From: UBA5158 sp040389045
GTDB lineage: Bacteria; Pseudomonadota; Gammaproteobacteria; DSM-16500
Length of the DNA: 43,191 bases
Assembly (NCBI GenBank): GCA_040389045.1
Contig: JAZKAT010000018.1
Location: 1 to 43,191, forward strand
Direction: 5' to 3'
The position numbers and the translations under genes were made by a program. The first letter of the stretch is position 1. Every line of letters starts with the position of its first letter. Positions 15,727 to 23,884 of this stretch are shown piece after piece. The notes under the pieces are model-generated. The model did no database searches. It was not told where the DNA came from and saw only the letters and a list, made by a program, of their open reading frames with translations.

Positions 15727-17042
15727 CCGACCAAGACATTTTACTCGCTAAAATCAAAGACAATATCCACGAATATTGCGATACCTTTTTTGATTTCACT
15801 TTCAAAAAAGAAAACCCAATCGTGCGTTTGCATGAACCCACCACCAGTGGCGCGGAAATTTTCGCGGCGGTTGAAACTATGTTATCGACCTTCACGACTA
15901 TGGGTAAAAAAGTCCGCGCATTTGAAAAACAATACGCTGACTATACGGGTACGCAACATGGGGTAATGTCGAATTCAGGTTCTTCCGCTAATTTGCTGGC
16001 GGTAGCAGCTTTAGCTAACCAGGTCACGCCAAATTATTTGAAGCCCGGCGATGAAGTGATTGTGCCAGCTTTATCCTGGTCAACTACTATCTGGCCGTTG
16101 ATACAACATAATCTGGTGCCGGTTTTTGTTGATTGCGATTTATCTAGTTTAAATTTGGATTTACATAAACTTGAACAAGCCATTGGGCCGAAAACCCGCG
16201 CCATTAAATTAGTGCATGTTTATGGTAATCCCTGCAATATGGATGTCATCATGGCGCTGGCAAAAAAGCACAATCTATTTATTATTGAAGATTGCTGTGA
16301 AGCTATGGGCGCATTTTATGACGGTAAATCGGTAGGCAGTTTTGGTGATGTCGGTAACTTTAGCTTTTTCTTTTCCCATCACATCAGCACTCTGGAAGGC
16401 GGGATTTCAGTTACCAATAATTTTGAATTGACGGAAACCATGCGTATTTTACGCGCCCACGGCTGGTCACGCGAAGCTGACCAACATAAAAAATATGTTG
16501 AACAATATCCTGATATAGACCCACGGTTTATTTTCATTAATCAAGGCTACAACTTGCGCCCTACCGAAGTGAATGCTGCTATGGGCATGCATCAGCTACC
16601 CAAGCTGGATGGTTATATTGATAACCGTAGGGAAACCGCGGCGTTTTTCTTAAAGCATTTGGCGAAATATGCAGAATTTTTTAGTTTTCAACAGGAAGTG
16701 CCTAAGGGTAAGCATGTCTGGTTTGGGTTTCCGATTATCGTCAAAGACAATGCACCGTTTACGGTTAAGGAAATTACGGCCTTCATTCAGCAAAACAAAA
16801 TTGAAACCCGGCCTATTATTGCGGGGAATATGGCGCGTCACCCTGCATTCAATATGTATCAACATCGAATTAGCGGCAGCTTGAACGCCGCTGACACCGT
16901 TATGAAGCAGGGTTTTGCATTTGCTTGCCATCATGCGGTGGATAAAAACGCGCGTGAATACATAGCACATGTTATTGATAATTTCATGGCTAAATTTTTA
17001 AGTTCAAACACTAAAACAGGAAAAACTACGGAGCGGGTCTAA
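15723..17042 (+). CDS. DegT/DnrJ-fold sugar 3-dehydrase-like enzyme with His for Lys
   Basis: This 439-residue PLP-fold protein belongs to the DegT/DnrJ/EryC1/StrS family. Seen are SGSSANLLA near residue 85, the pyridine-binding Asp in IIEDCCEAMGA (D190), and SFFFSHHISTLEGG, where H219 stands where aminotransferases have the PLP lysine. A His there marks non-transaminating deoxysugar dehydrases such as RfbH/E1 and ColD. The cysteine cluster that holds the [2Fe-2S] centre of E1 is absent, so a ColD-like, iron-free mechanism is more likely. The ATG overlaps the kinase stop (ATGA), and its stop overlaps the next gene (TAATG). The likely role is 3-deoxygenation of a nucleotide-linked 4-keto sugar; the nucleotide is unknown. 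Confidence 0.85.
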   Translation: MTDQDILLAKIKDNIHEYCDTFFDFTFKKENPIVRLHEPTTSGAEIFAAVETMLSTFTTMGKKVRAFEKQYADYTGTQHGVMSNSGSSANLLAVAALANQVTPNYLKPGDEVIVPALSWSTTIWPLIQHNLVPVFVDCDLSSLNLDLHKLEQAIGPKTRAIKLVHVYGNPCNMDVIMALAKKHNLFIIEDCCEAMGAFYDGKSVGSFGDVGNFSFFFSHHISTLEGGISVTNNFELTETMRILRAHGWSREADQHKKYVEQYPDIDPRFIFINQGYNLRPTEVNAAMGMHQLPKLDGYIDNRRETAAFFLKHLAKYAEFFSFQQEVPKGKHVWFGFPIIVKDNAPFTVKEITAFIQQNKIETRPIIAGNMARHPAFNMYQHRISGSLNAADTVMKQGFAFACHHAVDKNAREYIAHVIDNFMAKFLSSNTKTGKTTERV

Positions 17043-18010
17043 TGAAAAAGAAAATTCTTATTTGTGGTGCAACCGGCTTTATCGGTAGGAACTTTACCGA
17101 ACAATTGAGCCGTAATTCGGAATATGAAGTCCATGCGGTGCGTTTTCACCGTCCGGCTTATGACTGCCCTAATGTCATTTGGCACCATGCGGATTTGCGC
17201 AAGCCTGAGGATATTGAGCGTGTGATCAGAGGCATGGATATTATTATCCAGGCGGCAGCGACGACTTCAGGTTCTAAGGACATAGTCACCAAGCCGTATA
17301 TTCATGTTACGGACAATGCGGTCATTAACTCTTATTTATTCCGCGCCGCCTTCGAACATAAAGTTAAACATGTCATTTTCTTTAGTTGTACGGTGATGTA
17401 TGCCTCTAACCCGAAAGCCTTGACCGAAACGGATTTTGATGCGAATGCTGCTCTGCATCCGCGTTATTTTGGGGTTGGCCACACCAAGTTGTATACGGAA
17501 AAAATGTGTGAATTCTATGCTAATATTTCGGAAACAAAATTTACTGCTATTCGCCATTCCAATATTTATGGTTCCCATGACAAATATGATTTGGAGCGCA
17601 GTCATGTTTTTGGCGCGACTATCACGAAGGTAATGAATGCCACGGATAAAGTGACCGTTTGGGGAACTGGGGAAGAAGAGCGGGATTTGTTGCATGTTGA
17701 TGACTTGGTAAATTTTGCCAATTTAGCGCTTAGTAAACAAACTGAGAAGTATCGTTTATATAACTGTGGTTATGGACAAGCGATTTCTATTAAAGACCTG
17801 GTTAATAAAATTGTGACCCACTCGGGTAAAGACTTAAAGATAGAACATGATCTTGCTCAACCGACGATTAAAACCAGTTTATTTTTAAATTGTCAGTTGG
17901 CGAAAACCGAATTAGGCTGGGAACCGCAGATTGATCTGGATACGGGGATTAAGAAGACATTGGCGTGGTGGCAGGCGAATATTGCGAAAAAAGTCGCGGA
18001 GCCTGTCTAA
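17042..18010 (+). CDS. SDR-family NAD(P)-dependent sugar epimerase/reductase-like
   Basis: This 322-residue extended SDR resembles GDP-L-fucose synthase and O-antigen epimerases. Seen are the Rossmann motif GATGFIGRN at residues 9-17, the Ser in FFSCTVMY, RHSNIYG and WGTGEEERDLLHVDD. The active-site region reads RYFGVGHTKLYTEK. The lysine is present (K149), but the position four residues before it is Val145 and not Tyr, with a Tyr three residues further upstream. That departs from YxxxK and may define a separate subfamily. It is coupled to the DegT-like gene by TAATG overlap. The product sugar cannot be named; reduction or epimerisation of the 4-keto intermediate is plausible. Confidence 0.83.
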   Translation: MKKKILICGATGFIGRNFTEQLSRNSEYEVHAVRFHRPAYDCPNVIWHHADLRKPEDIERVIRGMDIIIQAAATTSGSKDIVTKPYIHVTDNAVINSYLFRAAFEHKVKHVIFFSCTVMYASNPKALTETDFDANAALHPRYFGVGHTKLYTEKMCEFYANISETKFTAIRHSNIYGSHDKYDLERSHVFGATITKVMNATDKVTVWGTGEEERDLLHVDDLVNFANLALSKQTEKYRLYNCGYGQAISIKDLVNKIVTHSGKDLKIEHDLAQPTIKTSLFLNCQLAKTELGWEPQIDLDTGIKKTLAWWQANIAKKVAEPV

Positions 18011-18049
18011 CTAACCACCCTGTCATTGAGCTGGCACTTATGCTAAGAA

Positions 18050-18086
18050 CCGTAGGTTGGGCTGAGCGCAGCGAAGCCCAACAGCT
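18050..18086. repeat. Intergenic hairpin repeat (GTTGGGCT type)
   Basis: The stem arms are GTTGGGCT at 18056-18063 and AGCCCAAC at 18075-18082, around GAGCGCAGCGA. Sequences of this kind occur as dispersed repeats in many proteobacterial genomes. It sits between two SDR genes and could reduce read-through or protect the upstream transcript. Confidence 0.7.
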
Positions 18087-18113
18087 TTTAACAAAACAAA
18101 GAGGAAAACACAA

Positions 18114-19124
18114 ATGAGCTTTTACCAAAACAAAAAAGTCCTAGTCACCGGTGGCACCGGCTTAATCGGTCGCCCGCTGGTTGAAATGCTGCAAGCCGCC
18201 GGCGCCAAAATCACCATAGTCTCACTAGACGATCCTTCCCGCGCACCTGCTGGCATCACTTTCAAACAAGCAGACCTACGTGAATTCAGCAACTGTCTGG
18301 AAATTTGCAAAGACCAGGAAATTGTTTTCCAGTTAGCTGGTGTCAAAGGCTCCCCCGCCATGACCGCAAAACGCCCGGCGAGCTTTTTCGTACCCACTAT
18401 TACTTTCAGCATTAACATGATGGAAGCTGCCCGCCGCAATGGAGTAGAACGCTTTATGTTCACCAGTTCGGTTGGCGTATACTCCCCTGCTGACATTTTT
18501 TACGAAGATGACGTTTGGAAAACCTTCCCCTCCCCTAACGACCGCTTTGCCGGTTGGGCGAAACGCATGGGAGAATTACAAGCTGAAGCTTATAAAATTG
18601 AATACAACTGGGATAAAATCTCCATCGTCCGTCCCGCTAATGTCTACGGCCCTTATGATAATTTCGATCCAGCCAATGCCATGGTAATCCCAGCATTGAT
18701 TAACCGCGCCATGAGTGGTGAAAATCCGTTGACCTGTTGGGGCGATGGCTCACCTATTCGCGACTTCATCTTTTCACGTGACGTAGCAGCAGGCATGATG
18801 ATGGCAGTTGAACAAGGTATTAATGAACCGATTAATCTGGGTAGTGGCACTGGCGTAACGATTAAGCAAATCGCTGAAATTGTAGCAGCCAATGTACCAA
18901 ATGGCCCGCTTGATATTGCCTGGGATATCACCAAACCTGCTGGCGACGCCAAGCGATTAATGGATATGACTCGAGCAAGTTCCTATGGCTTTAAACCCGT
19001 AGTATCTATTGAAGAAGGCATTAAGGAAACAATAGCCTGGTATACCAAAAACCGTGATACCGTGAATAATCGTTATAATGCATTTACTGAAAAAGCGCAC
19101 TTACCAACTGAAACAGTAGCTTAA
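18114..19124 (+). CDS. SDR-family NAD(P)-dependent epimerase/dehydratase-like
   Basis: This 336-residue extended SDR has GGTGLIGRPL at residues 13-22, MFTSSVGVYS with the catalytic-region Ser, RPANVYGPYDNFDP, and WGDGSPIRDFIFSRDV, close to the GDP-fucose-synthase-like group. The active site reads RFAGWAKRMGELQ: K150 is present, but the expected Tyr four residues earlier is Ala146. It is preceded by AGAGGAAA, a good ribosome site, about nine bases from the ATG, and is separated from the previous gene by a hairpin repeat. It closes the plus-strand operon and is followed by a strong inverted repeat. The substrate is not known, and the same missing Tyr is seen in its upstream neighbour. Confidence 0.83.
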   Translation: MSFYQNKKVLVTGGTGLIGRPLVEMLQAAGAKITIVSLDDPSRAPAGITFKQADLREFSNCLEICKDQEIVFQLAGVKGSPAMTAKRPASFFVPTITFSINMMEAARRNGVERFMFTSSVGVYSPADIFYEDDVWKTFPSPNDRFAGWAKRMGELQAEAYKIEYNWDKISIVRPANVYGPYDNFDPANAMVIPALINRAMSGENPLTCWGDGSPIRDFIFSRDVAAGMMMAVEQGINEPINLGSGTGVTIKQIAEIVAANVPNGPLDIAWDITKPAGDAKRLMDMTRASSYGFKPVVSIEEGIKETIAWYTKNRDTVNNRYNAFTEKAHLPTETVA

Positions 19125-19136
19125 GTTACGTATTAA

Positions 19137-19168
19137 AGTTGCATACTCGAAAAAAAGAGTATGCAACT
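19137..19168. terminator. Bidirectional terminator-like hairpin
   Basis: A perfect 12-bp inverted repeat (AGTTGCATACTC at 19137-19148, its complement at 19157-19168) encloses an eight-base A-rich loop. It lies in the 61-bp gap between converging genes. There is no clear T-run after either arm, so efficiency is uncertain. Confidence 0.65.
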
Positions 19169-19185
19169 AGTATCATATCAATAAC

Positions 19186-20715
19186 TCAAACCAAGCTTGG
19201 AAAACGTCGGCGATAACCTGCTAAATGATCTGCAAAAAAGTATTGATTTTTATTAACCCACTCAGTGAAATTAAATTTCAAGATGTCACCAAAATCTTCA
19301 TCCATCATGCGCAGCAAAGTCGTTGGAGGAGTTTCTGGGTTTTGAAACGGTGCGTCAATTTGATATAAGCCGTCTAAATCATATTTGCGCTGGTAGTGAT
19401 TGTACTTTTCTTCAAGATTATTCATTAAATTTTTATCATTGGTCCACAACGTAGGGCACAAAGATAAATCGTAAAAGTCGAAGCTTTTTCTATACGAAAA
19501 ATTAGACTTCAAGTAAGGGCTATTAATGTTATTCACTTCACCCCTATGCGCATTCACTTCGAAAAAGATTCCATGTTTCCCATGCCTATAACCTAAAAAC
19601 AAACTTAAGGATCTAAAAGCATTTAATATGGGAGCGGCAAGTGCGCGTTTCCAGGATGGAGCCTCGGGAGTATAATTTATCTTGCGCCATACTTTACCGA
19701 GAAATCCATTATGATTATCCAGCATTGTCCAGAAACTTTGAATGAAAGCAATTTCTTTAACAACTAATATTCGACGCAACATTTTCGCATAATAATCAAT
19801 TTGTTTAGGTTGCATTTCGTGTAGTGACATTGCATTGTAGGCTAAATCAGGTTTTATCAATTTGTCATAATGATGCATCATATAATTTGGGATATAGATG
19901 ATGCCATCATCAATATCTTCCAACTTAACTTTTCTATCTTCTTGATCAGGCCCTAAAATCTCAAACAAACCATTGGGGCCGGCGACATAATGTTTTTTAT
20001 CTGGTAAACCAAGATTAAGATAAGTAAATTGCAGCAATAAGGATTCAGGAATATCACAAATAAAGTAACGGCATTTTGGAAAAGATTTATAAAGGCCATA
20101 AGCAAACATGCCACTACCCGCCCCAATTTCTAAAATAGCTGGACTTGCTTTTTTTGCTAGATGATCATGCACACCGGTATGATAAAGATAAAGCAATCTT
20201 TCTTGCGTTATAGCAACATCCATATTAACTACGCCATCATCAACTTTCCATCCTGCTTCTCCACAAACCGGTGGCGCAGTTATTTTAAAAGCTTTAGGCG
20301 ATGCAGCAGCTAATTTTTTATAACGCTCAAAAATCGGATCGATTACCGGAAAAGTATCTGCACGACAATAATTGAGGATAGGAAATCCAGAAAAAGCCCA
20401 GACCCAACGTAAACGATCATAGACGTCGCGCTCACCTTTCAGTAAATTCTGGATAACACACTCTACTCCATCACCACCCCAATAAGTCCCAAAAATATCT
20501 TTATTGATACCGGATTCTTCAATATATTTTTCACGGTCGGTAATGCATGAAGAAATTTTATCCCGACGAGAATTAATAAAGTTGAATTGTTCGTCCGTGA
20601 GCTTTGGTGGCGGGAATAGCGCTAATTCATGCAAATTCTGTTTTAACTTTTCGACATCTTGCATAGATGCGCTTATGTGACTTTTATTACCAACTTCAAC
20701 TGTTGGCTGTTCCAT
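19186..20715 (-). CDS. Putative sugar O-methyltransferase
   Basis: This 509-residue protein contains a class I SAM-dependent methyltransferase core in the middle: motif I ILEIGAGSGM at residues 194-203, then an acidic residue in YFICDIPESL, and NAMSLHEMQ later. The long N-terminal helical region and C-terminal extension match the putative sugar O-methyltransferase group found in polysaccharide clusters. It probably methylates a hydroxyl of a sugar residue. AGGGAG precedes the ATG by eight bases. It has its own promoter at 20736-20788, although it lies downstream of the CDP-sugar module on the same strand. The assignment rests on the SAM motif and context, and the methylated position is unknown. 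Confidence 0.72.
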   Translation of the reverse strand: MEQPTVEVGNKSHISASMQDVEKLKQNLHELALFPPPKLTDEQFNFINSRRDKISSCITDREKYIEESGINKDIFGTYWGGDGVECVIQNLLKGERDVYDRLRWVWAFSGFPILNYCRADTFPVIDPIFERYKKLAAASPKAFKITAPPVCGEAGWKVDDGVVNMDVAITQERLLYLYHTGVHDHLAKKASPAILEIGAGSGMFAYGLYKSFPKCRYFICDIPESLLLQFTYLNLGLPDKKHYVAGPNGLFEILGPDQEDRKVKLEDIDDGIIYIPNYMMHHYDKLIKPDLAYNAMSLHEMQPKQIDYYAKMLRRILVVKEIAFIQSFWTMLDNHNGFLGKVWRKINYTPEAPSWKRALAAPILNAFRSLSLFLGYRHGKHGIFFEVNAHRGEVNNINSPYLKSNFSYRKSFDFYDLSLCPTLWTNDKNLMNNLEEKYNHYQRKYDLDGLYQIDAPFQNPETPPTTLLRMMDEDFGDILKFNFTEWVNKNQYFFADHLAGYRRRFPSLV

Positions 20716-20735
20716 TATTATCTCCCTGTGTCAAT

Positions 20736-20788
20736 ATTCCAAACAATAAATAGGCTGCATTATAATTAACTTTTTTAATAGAGGGCAA
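20736..20788 (-). promoter_or_regulatory. 53-bp promoter element, copy 1
   Basis: On the minus strand TTGCCC (20788-20783), an 18-base spacer and a perfect TATAAT (20764-20759) form a promoter for the O-methyltransferase gene. It ends with TTTATTGTTTGGAAT (20750-20736) in the early transcript. The whole 53 bp matches the element at 34163-34215 at 40 positions without a gap. Confidence 0.75.
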
Positions 20789-20809
20789 GCCTTATAGCTA
20801 ATACCTATA

Positions 20810-22279
20810 TTAACCATTTTTCAATGCAGTTTTTCTGAAAAAAACTCCGATTAAACAAATCATACTGAACAAATAGCTAGCAAAGGCTGCCCATGATTGA
20901 TAAACAAACCAGACAACCGCATGACCATTCGGTACCGATGCTGCCATGAAAGCAAAATTAGCGCGGTCAAGCCTAGTGGATTTACCATTAACAAAAACAT
21001 GCCAACCTGGCGCCTTCGCGGCATTAAAAACAAACGTACAATCTTGTCGCAAACAATCTGTAGTAAACATAGCGCGCTCACCCACAATGCCATTAATTTC
21101 AACTGAACCCGCTGGTCCAATAGGATTGGAAGACAATAGATTTAACTGAGGGGATTCTAAAATAATATCGTGTTTGGCTTTTAATGTAGCTAATTTTTCA
21201 TATAAAGCTGATGTCGTTTCAAGAAATTTTACTACATCACGTCCCCCGCGAGCAAAATTGAGCTTAATGAATTTCTCATAATGCTTAATGTCTTTTGGGT
21301 TTTGATATGAAATATGATTTGCTAAATAAGCCATGCCATATGAGTCTTTATTTATAAATGTATGTAATTCAGAGGCAATCACGAATGCTTTGTTAATAGA
21401 AGCAGGTACCGGTGTTACATCGGGAATATTATTCCAGTCATGATCTGATGTTTCCACTGTAAATACATCAACACCTGCAATATTCATAATTTTTCTCATA
21501 TTTGGATCCATAAAATATGGAGAATAAAACGAATTCCACGGGACTACAGCTCGATAAGTGCCCATGCTATCAAAATTATCTTTGGGCAACACATACAATG
21601 CCGTTAATATTGGGATCCCTGTCATCAATTGAATATTTAAACTGGTCGTTTGATTATTAACAAAAAACCCGGAAAACACACCCAACTGAAATTCATCCTG
21701 CGATGCGCCTACAATCCGCATATATCGACTGGGCAACTGATCATAAAGAGCAGCTAAATTATACTGAAGAATACGACGTAAATTTACGTGTGGGTTAGTG
21801 AATAAAGTATGCGACGTATTCCAGGTATAGGAACGATTAACACAAAAAATATTATTATCCAAATAATAGCTATCAACAATATTATCAACTTTTCTTGCAA
21901 TATTTAATATTAAGCTATCACTGTTTGCAAAGTTAATTGTATTCAAACCAAGTTGGCTTAACGCTTGATAATAATTGGCTCTATATTCAGATACTGCCGC
22001 TGAAGTGTAGCCTGACTTTTTAATATCTTTTTCAAAGCGCATCAGCCTGGATTTAATGAATTTAACATTGGCTTTATCACTGGCTAATAAAGTCGAATTT
22101 GCCAAAATAGATTGTATAGTAATGTAGTAGGGACAATTTTGGGGATTATCCGATTTTTCCTTACTTTGTATGGCTGAAATAGGAAAAACCATGCCAAAAA
22201 TATTTAGCCATATTAGTGATATAAAAACAAACCATAACGTTTGTTTAATTGATAAGTTAGTAGTGTGCTTAGTTAACAT
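20810..22279 (-). CDS. Membrane protein with large periplasmic domain, YfhO C-terminal-like
   Basis: This 489-residue protein has one N-terminal span (about 12-35), roughly 415 hydrophilic residues and one C-terminal span (about 460-482). Such a layout places the bulk in the periplasm. The last part before the final span (PGWHVFVNGKSTRLDRANFAF cut as PGWHVFVNGKS and ANFAFMAASVPNGH) resembles the beta-domain that ends YfhO-type GT-C membrane proteins. The gene starts 11 bases inside its upstream neighbour, which has the multi-span part, and has its own TTAGGAGT ribosome site. I infer that the two genes encode two halves of one GT-C-like protein. Function as a sugar transferase is not proven. 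Confidence 0.65.
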   Translation of the reverse strand: MLTKHTTNLSIKQTLWFVFISLIWLNIFGMVFPISAIQSKEKSDNPQNCPYYITIQSILANSTLLASDKANVKFIKSRLMRFEKDIKKSGYTSAAVSEYRANYYQALSQLGLNTINFANSDSLILNIARKVDNIVDSYYLDNNIFCVNRSYTWNTSHTLFTNPHVNLRRILQYNLAALYDQLPSRYMRIVGASQDEFQLGVFSGFFVNNQTTSLNIQLMTGIPILTALYVLPKDNFDSMGTYRAVVPWNSFYSPYFMDPNMRKIMNIAGVDVFTVETSDHDWNNIPDVTPVPASINKAFVIASELHTFINKDSYGMAYLANHISYQNPKDIKHYEKFIKLNFARGGRDVVKFLETTSALYEKLATLKAKHDIILESPQLNLLSSNPIGPAGSVEINGIVGERAMFTTDCLRQDCTFVFNAAKAPGWHVFVNGKSTRLDRANFAFMAASVPNGHAVVWFVYQSWAAFASYLFSMICLIGVFFRKTALKNG

Positions 22280-23858
22280 TGGTTTGTACTCCTAACATTT
22301 TAAAGTACTTATTTGAAACCCATTGATAACTCAAGCTGGTTATTGCATCTAAAGCAAAAACCATCACTGTATAGGCGGCTACACAGTAAAAAATACCGAA
22401 CCTCCAGTAATAGGTGAAATGGATGCCAAAATGCAACTTTTGCGCCACCCATGTCATAAACCATGCATGCCTGCCTAACAATAAAAATAACGTCATACAC
22501 ACAACTAAAAAAATCGAGCTTAGATAAACAGGTGATAAGTGTTTTCTAAATCCTTGCAGAATTAATGATATAGGCAAAGCTATCAATACCACATTTATAT
22601 AGGGTTGTATAAACTCAATTGACACCGTTTGAATATCTCCTATATGCCCTACTACATACATATTACCCGTAAACCGGTCGAATAATATTGGCACCACATC
22701 AAAAGCAGTTAATATCAAAAAAGTAATTATCGAAGAAGAAAACAGCGATATTTTTTGTTTCAACTTTAGCTGTGGTGTAAACAACACCAAGCCAAACGCA
22801 TAAACAAAATAAAATACCGTTGAATACAACAAACCTTCCGGATGCGGTGCATAGATAAATAATTGCAAAGCCAATGCTACTGCGGCCCATAGTGCATAGG
22901 TTTTGCTGCCTTTTTCAAAAGCGAGGGAAATTAATAATAAGGCAATTGGAAAAACAGCATAGGATGAAAAGAACACGCCATTGTCCGCACCCATAATCTG
23001 GTCAACGACCGGGGTACCGCTAAAGGAAAATAATATCCCGCCCCACAAGGCAAATACTAAATGTACTTTAGCTGCGTATTTTAAAAATAAATAAAACCCA
23101 AATGAGCCTATCACTATTAAAATAAAATAAAGCGTCATTAAAATAATATGAAAAGCTTCAAAACTTGCGCTAGGTAGGTCAAAAACAAAGGTTAATAATT
23201 GCATTAAAGGTGAATTGAGCAAGAAAGGGGTATGCATTATACCCGCCCACTGTGAGTGGTCTATAAATGAAAAAGCAAATTGCTTAGCTAAAACAAATCC
23301 TCTAAACATAGGTGATAACACCACGGCTTCATCGGTGTAATAGCCATCAGGAACTAATATAGACATATTCCAATGCAAGGGTGAAAAACGTGTGGTAAAA
23401 ATGAAATGCAAAAAGAAAAACAGCATAAATACGATTGCATCAGTTAAATAAAAGCTGGCAAGACGGTGATAATCTTCTCTATCTAATACCAACAATAGAA
23501 ATGCGATTTGATAAAGCCCAATTATTCCTGCTATCCAGTACACTGGGTAATTCACAAATACCAATAGCAATGGCGTGAAGCTTATTGCGACCGCCAGCGA
23601 AGTTAATTTATTTGCCGAGAGATTTAATAAAATTAATCGGGACAAGCCATAAAAAGCAATAATGGTTAAATAACACTTAAAAATAGTAATACCAAAAAAT
23701 TCTTTGGGATAAAAAGGAAGTCCACCGAGAGAAACCGCATTGACTTGATTTAATGCAAACCAGTAACCAAAAGCGCTAGCAATAATTGAAATCACGATAA
23801 AAGCGGGCGATCGTAAAACTGCCGCGATTGCTTTCGTATCAAATTTTTCTTTAAACAT
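22269..23858 (-). CDS. Polytopic membrane protein, GT-C/YfhO-like N-terminal half
   Basis: This 529-residue protein has about 12 predicted membrane spans and little else. A periplasmic loop around residues 170-215 has acidic residues (VPDGYYTDEAVV) and an SPMFRG stretch, the kind of loop that carries catalytic residues in GT-C enzymes. The order of spans, with ILFSFSGTPVVDQIMG in the centre, is YfhO-like. AAGGATGAG precedes the ATG. A full YfhO protein would continue with a periplasmic domain and last spans; here these are in the overlapping next gene. Neighbours include a GtrB/DPM1-like enzyme, so a two-step periplasmic glycosylation is plausible. A flippase role cannot be excluded. Confidence 0.65.
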   Translation of the reverse strand: MFKEKFDTKAIAAVLRSPAFIVISIIASAFGYWFALNQVNAVSLGGLPFYPKEFFGITIFKCYLTIIAFYGLSRLILLNLSANKLTSLAVAISFTPLLLVFVNYPVYWIAGIIGLYQIAFLLLVLDREDYHRLASFYLTDAIVFMLFFFLHFIFTTRFSPLHWNMSILVPDGYYTDEAVVLSPMFRGFVLAKQFAFSFIDHSQWAGIMHTPFLLNSPLMQLLTFVFDLPSASFEAFHIILMTLYFILIVIGSFGFYLFLKYAAKVHLVFALWGGILFSFSGTPVVDQIMGADNGVFFSSYAVFPIALLLISLAFEKGSKTYALWAAVALALQLFIYAPHPEGLLYSTVFYFVYAFGLVLFTPQLKLKQKISLFSSSIITFLILTAFDVVPILFDRFTGNMYVVGHIGDIQTVSIEFIQPYINVVLIALPISLILQGFRKHLSPVYLSSIFLVVCMTLFLLLGRHAWFMTWVAQKLHFGIHFTYYWRFGIFYCVAAYTVMVFALDAITSLSYQWVSNKYFKMLGVQTNVN

Positions 23859-23884
23859 TTCTCATCCTTTAATTAGTATTTTTT

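Noticed and set aside
20810..22279. A frameshifted end of the upstream membrane protein gene.
   Set aside because: The gene has its own Shine-Dalgarno sequence (TTAGGAGT), a proper N-terminal span and normal codon content, so a separate gene is more likely, though reads should confirm.
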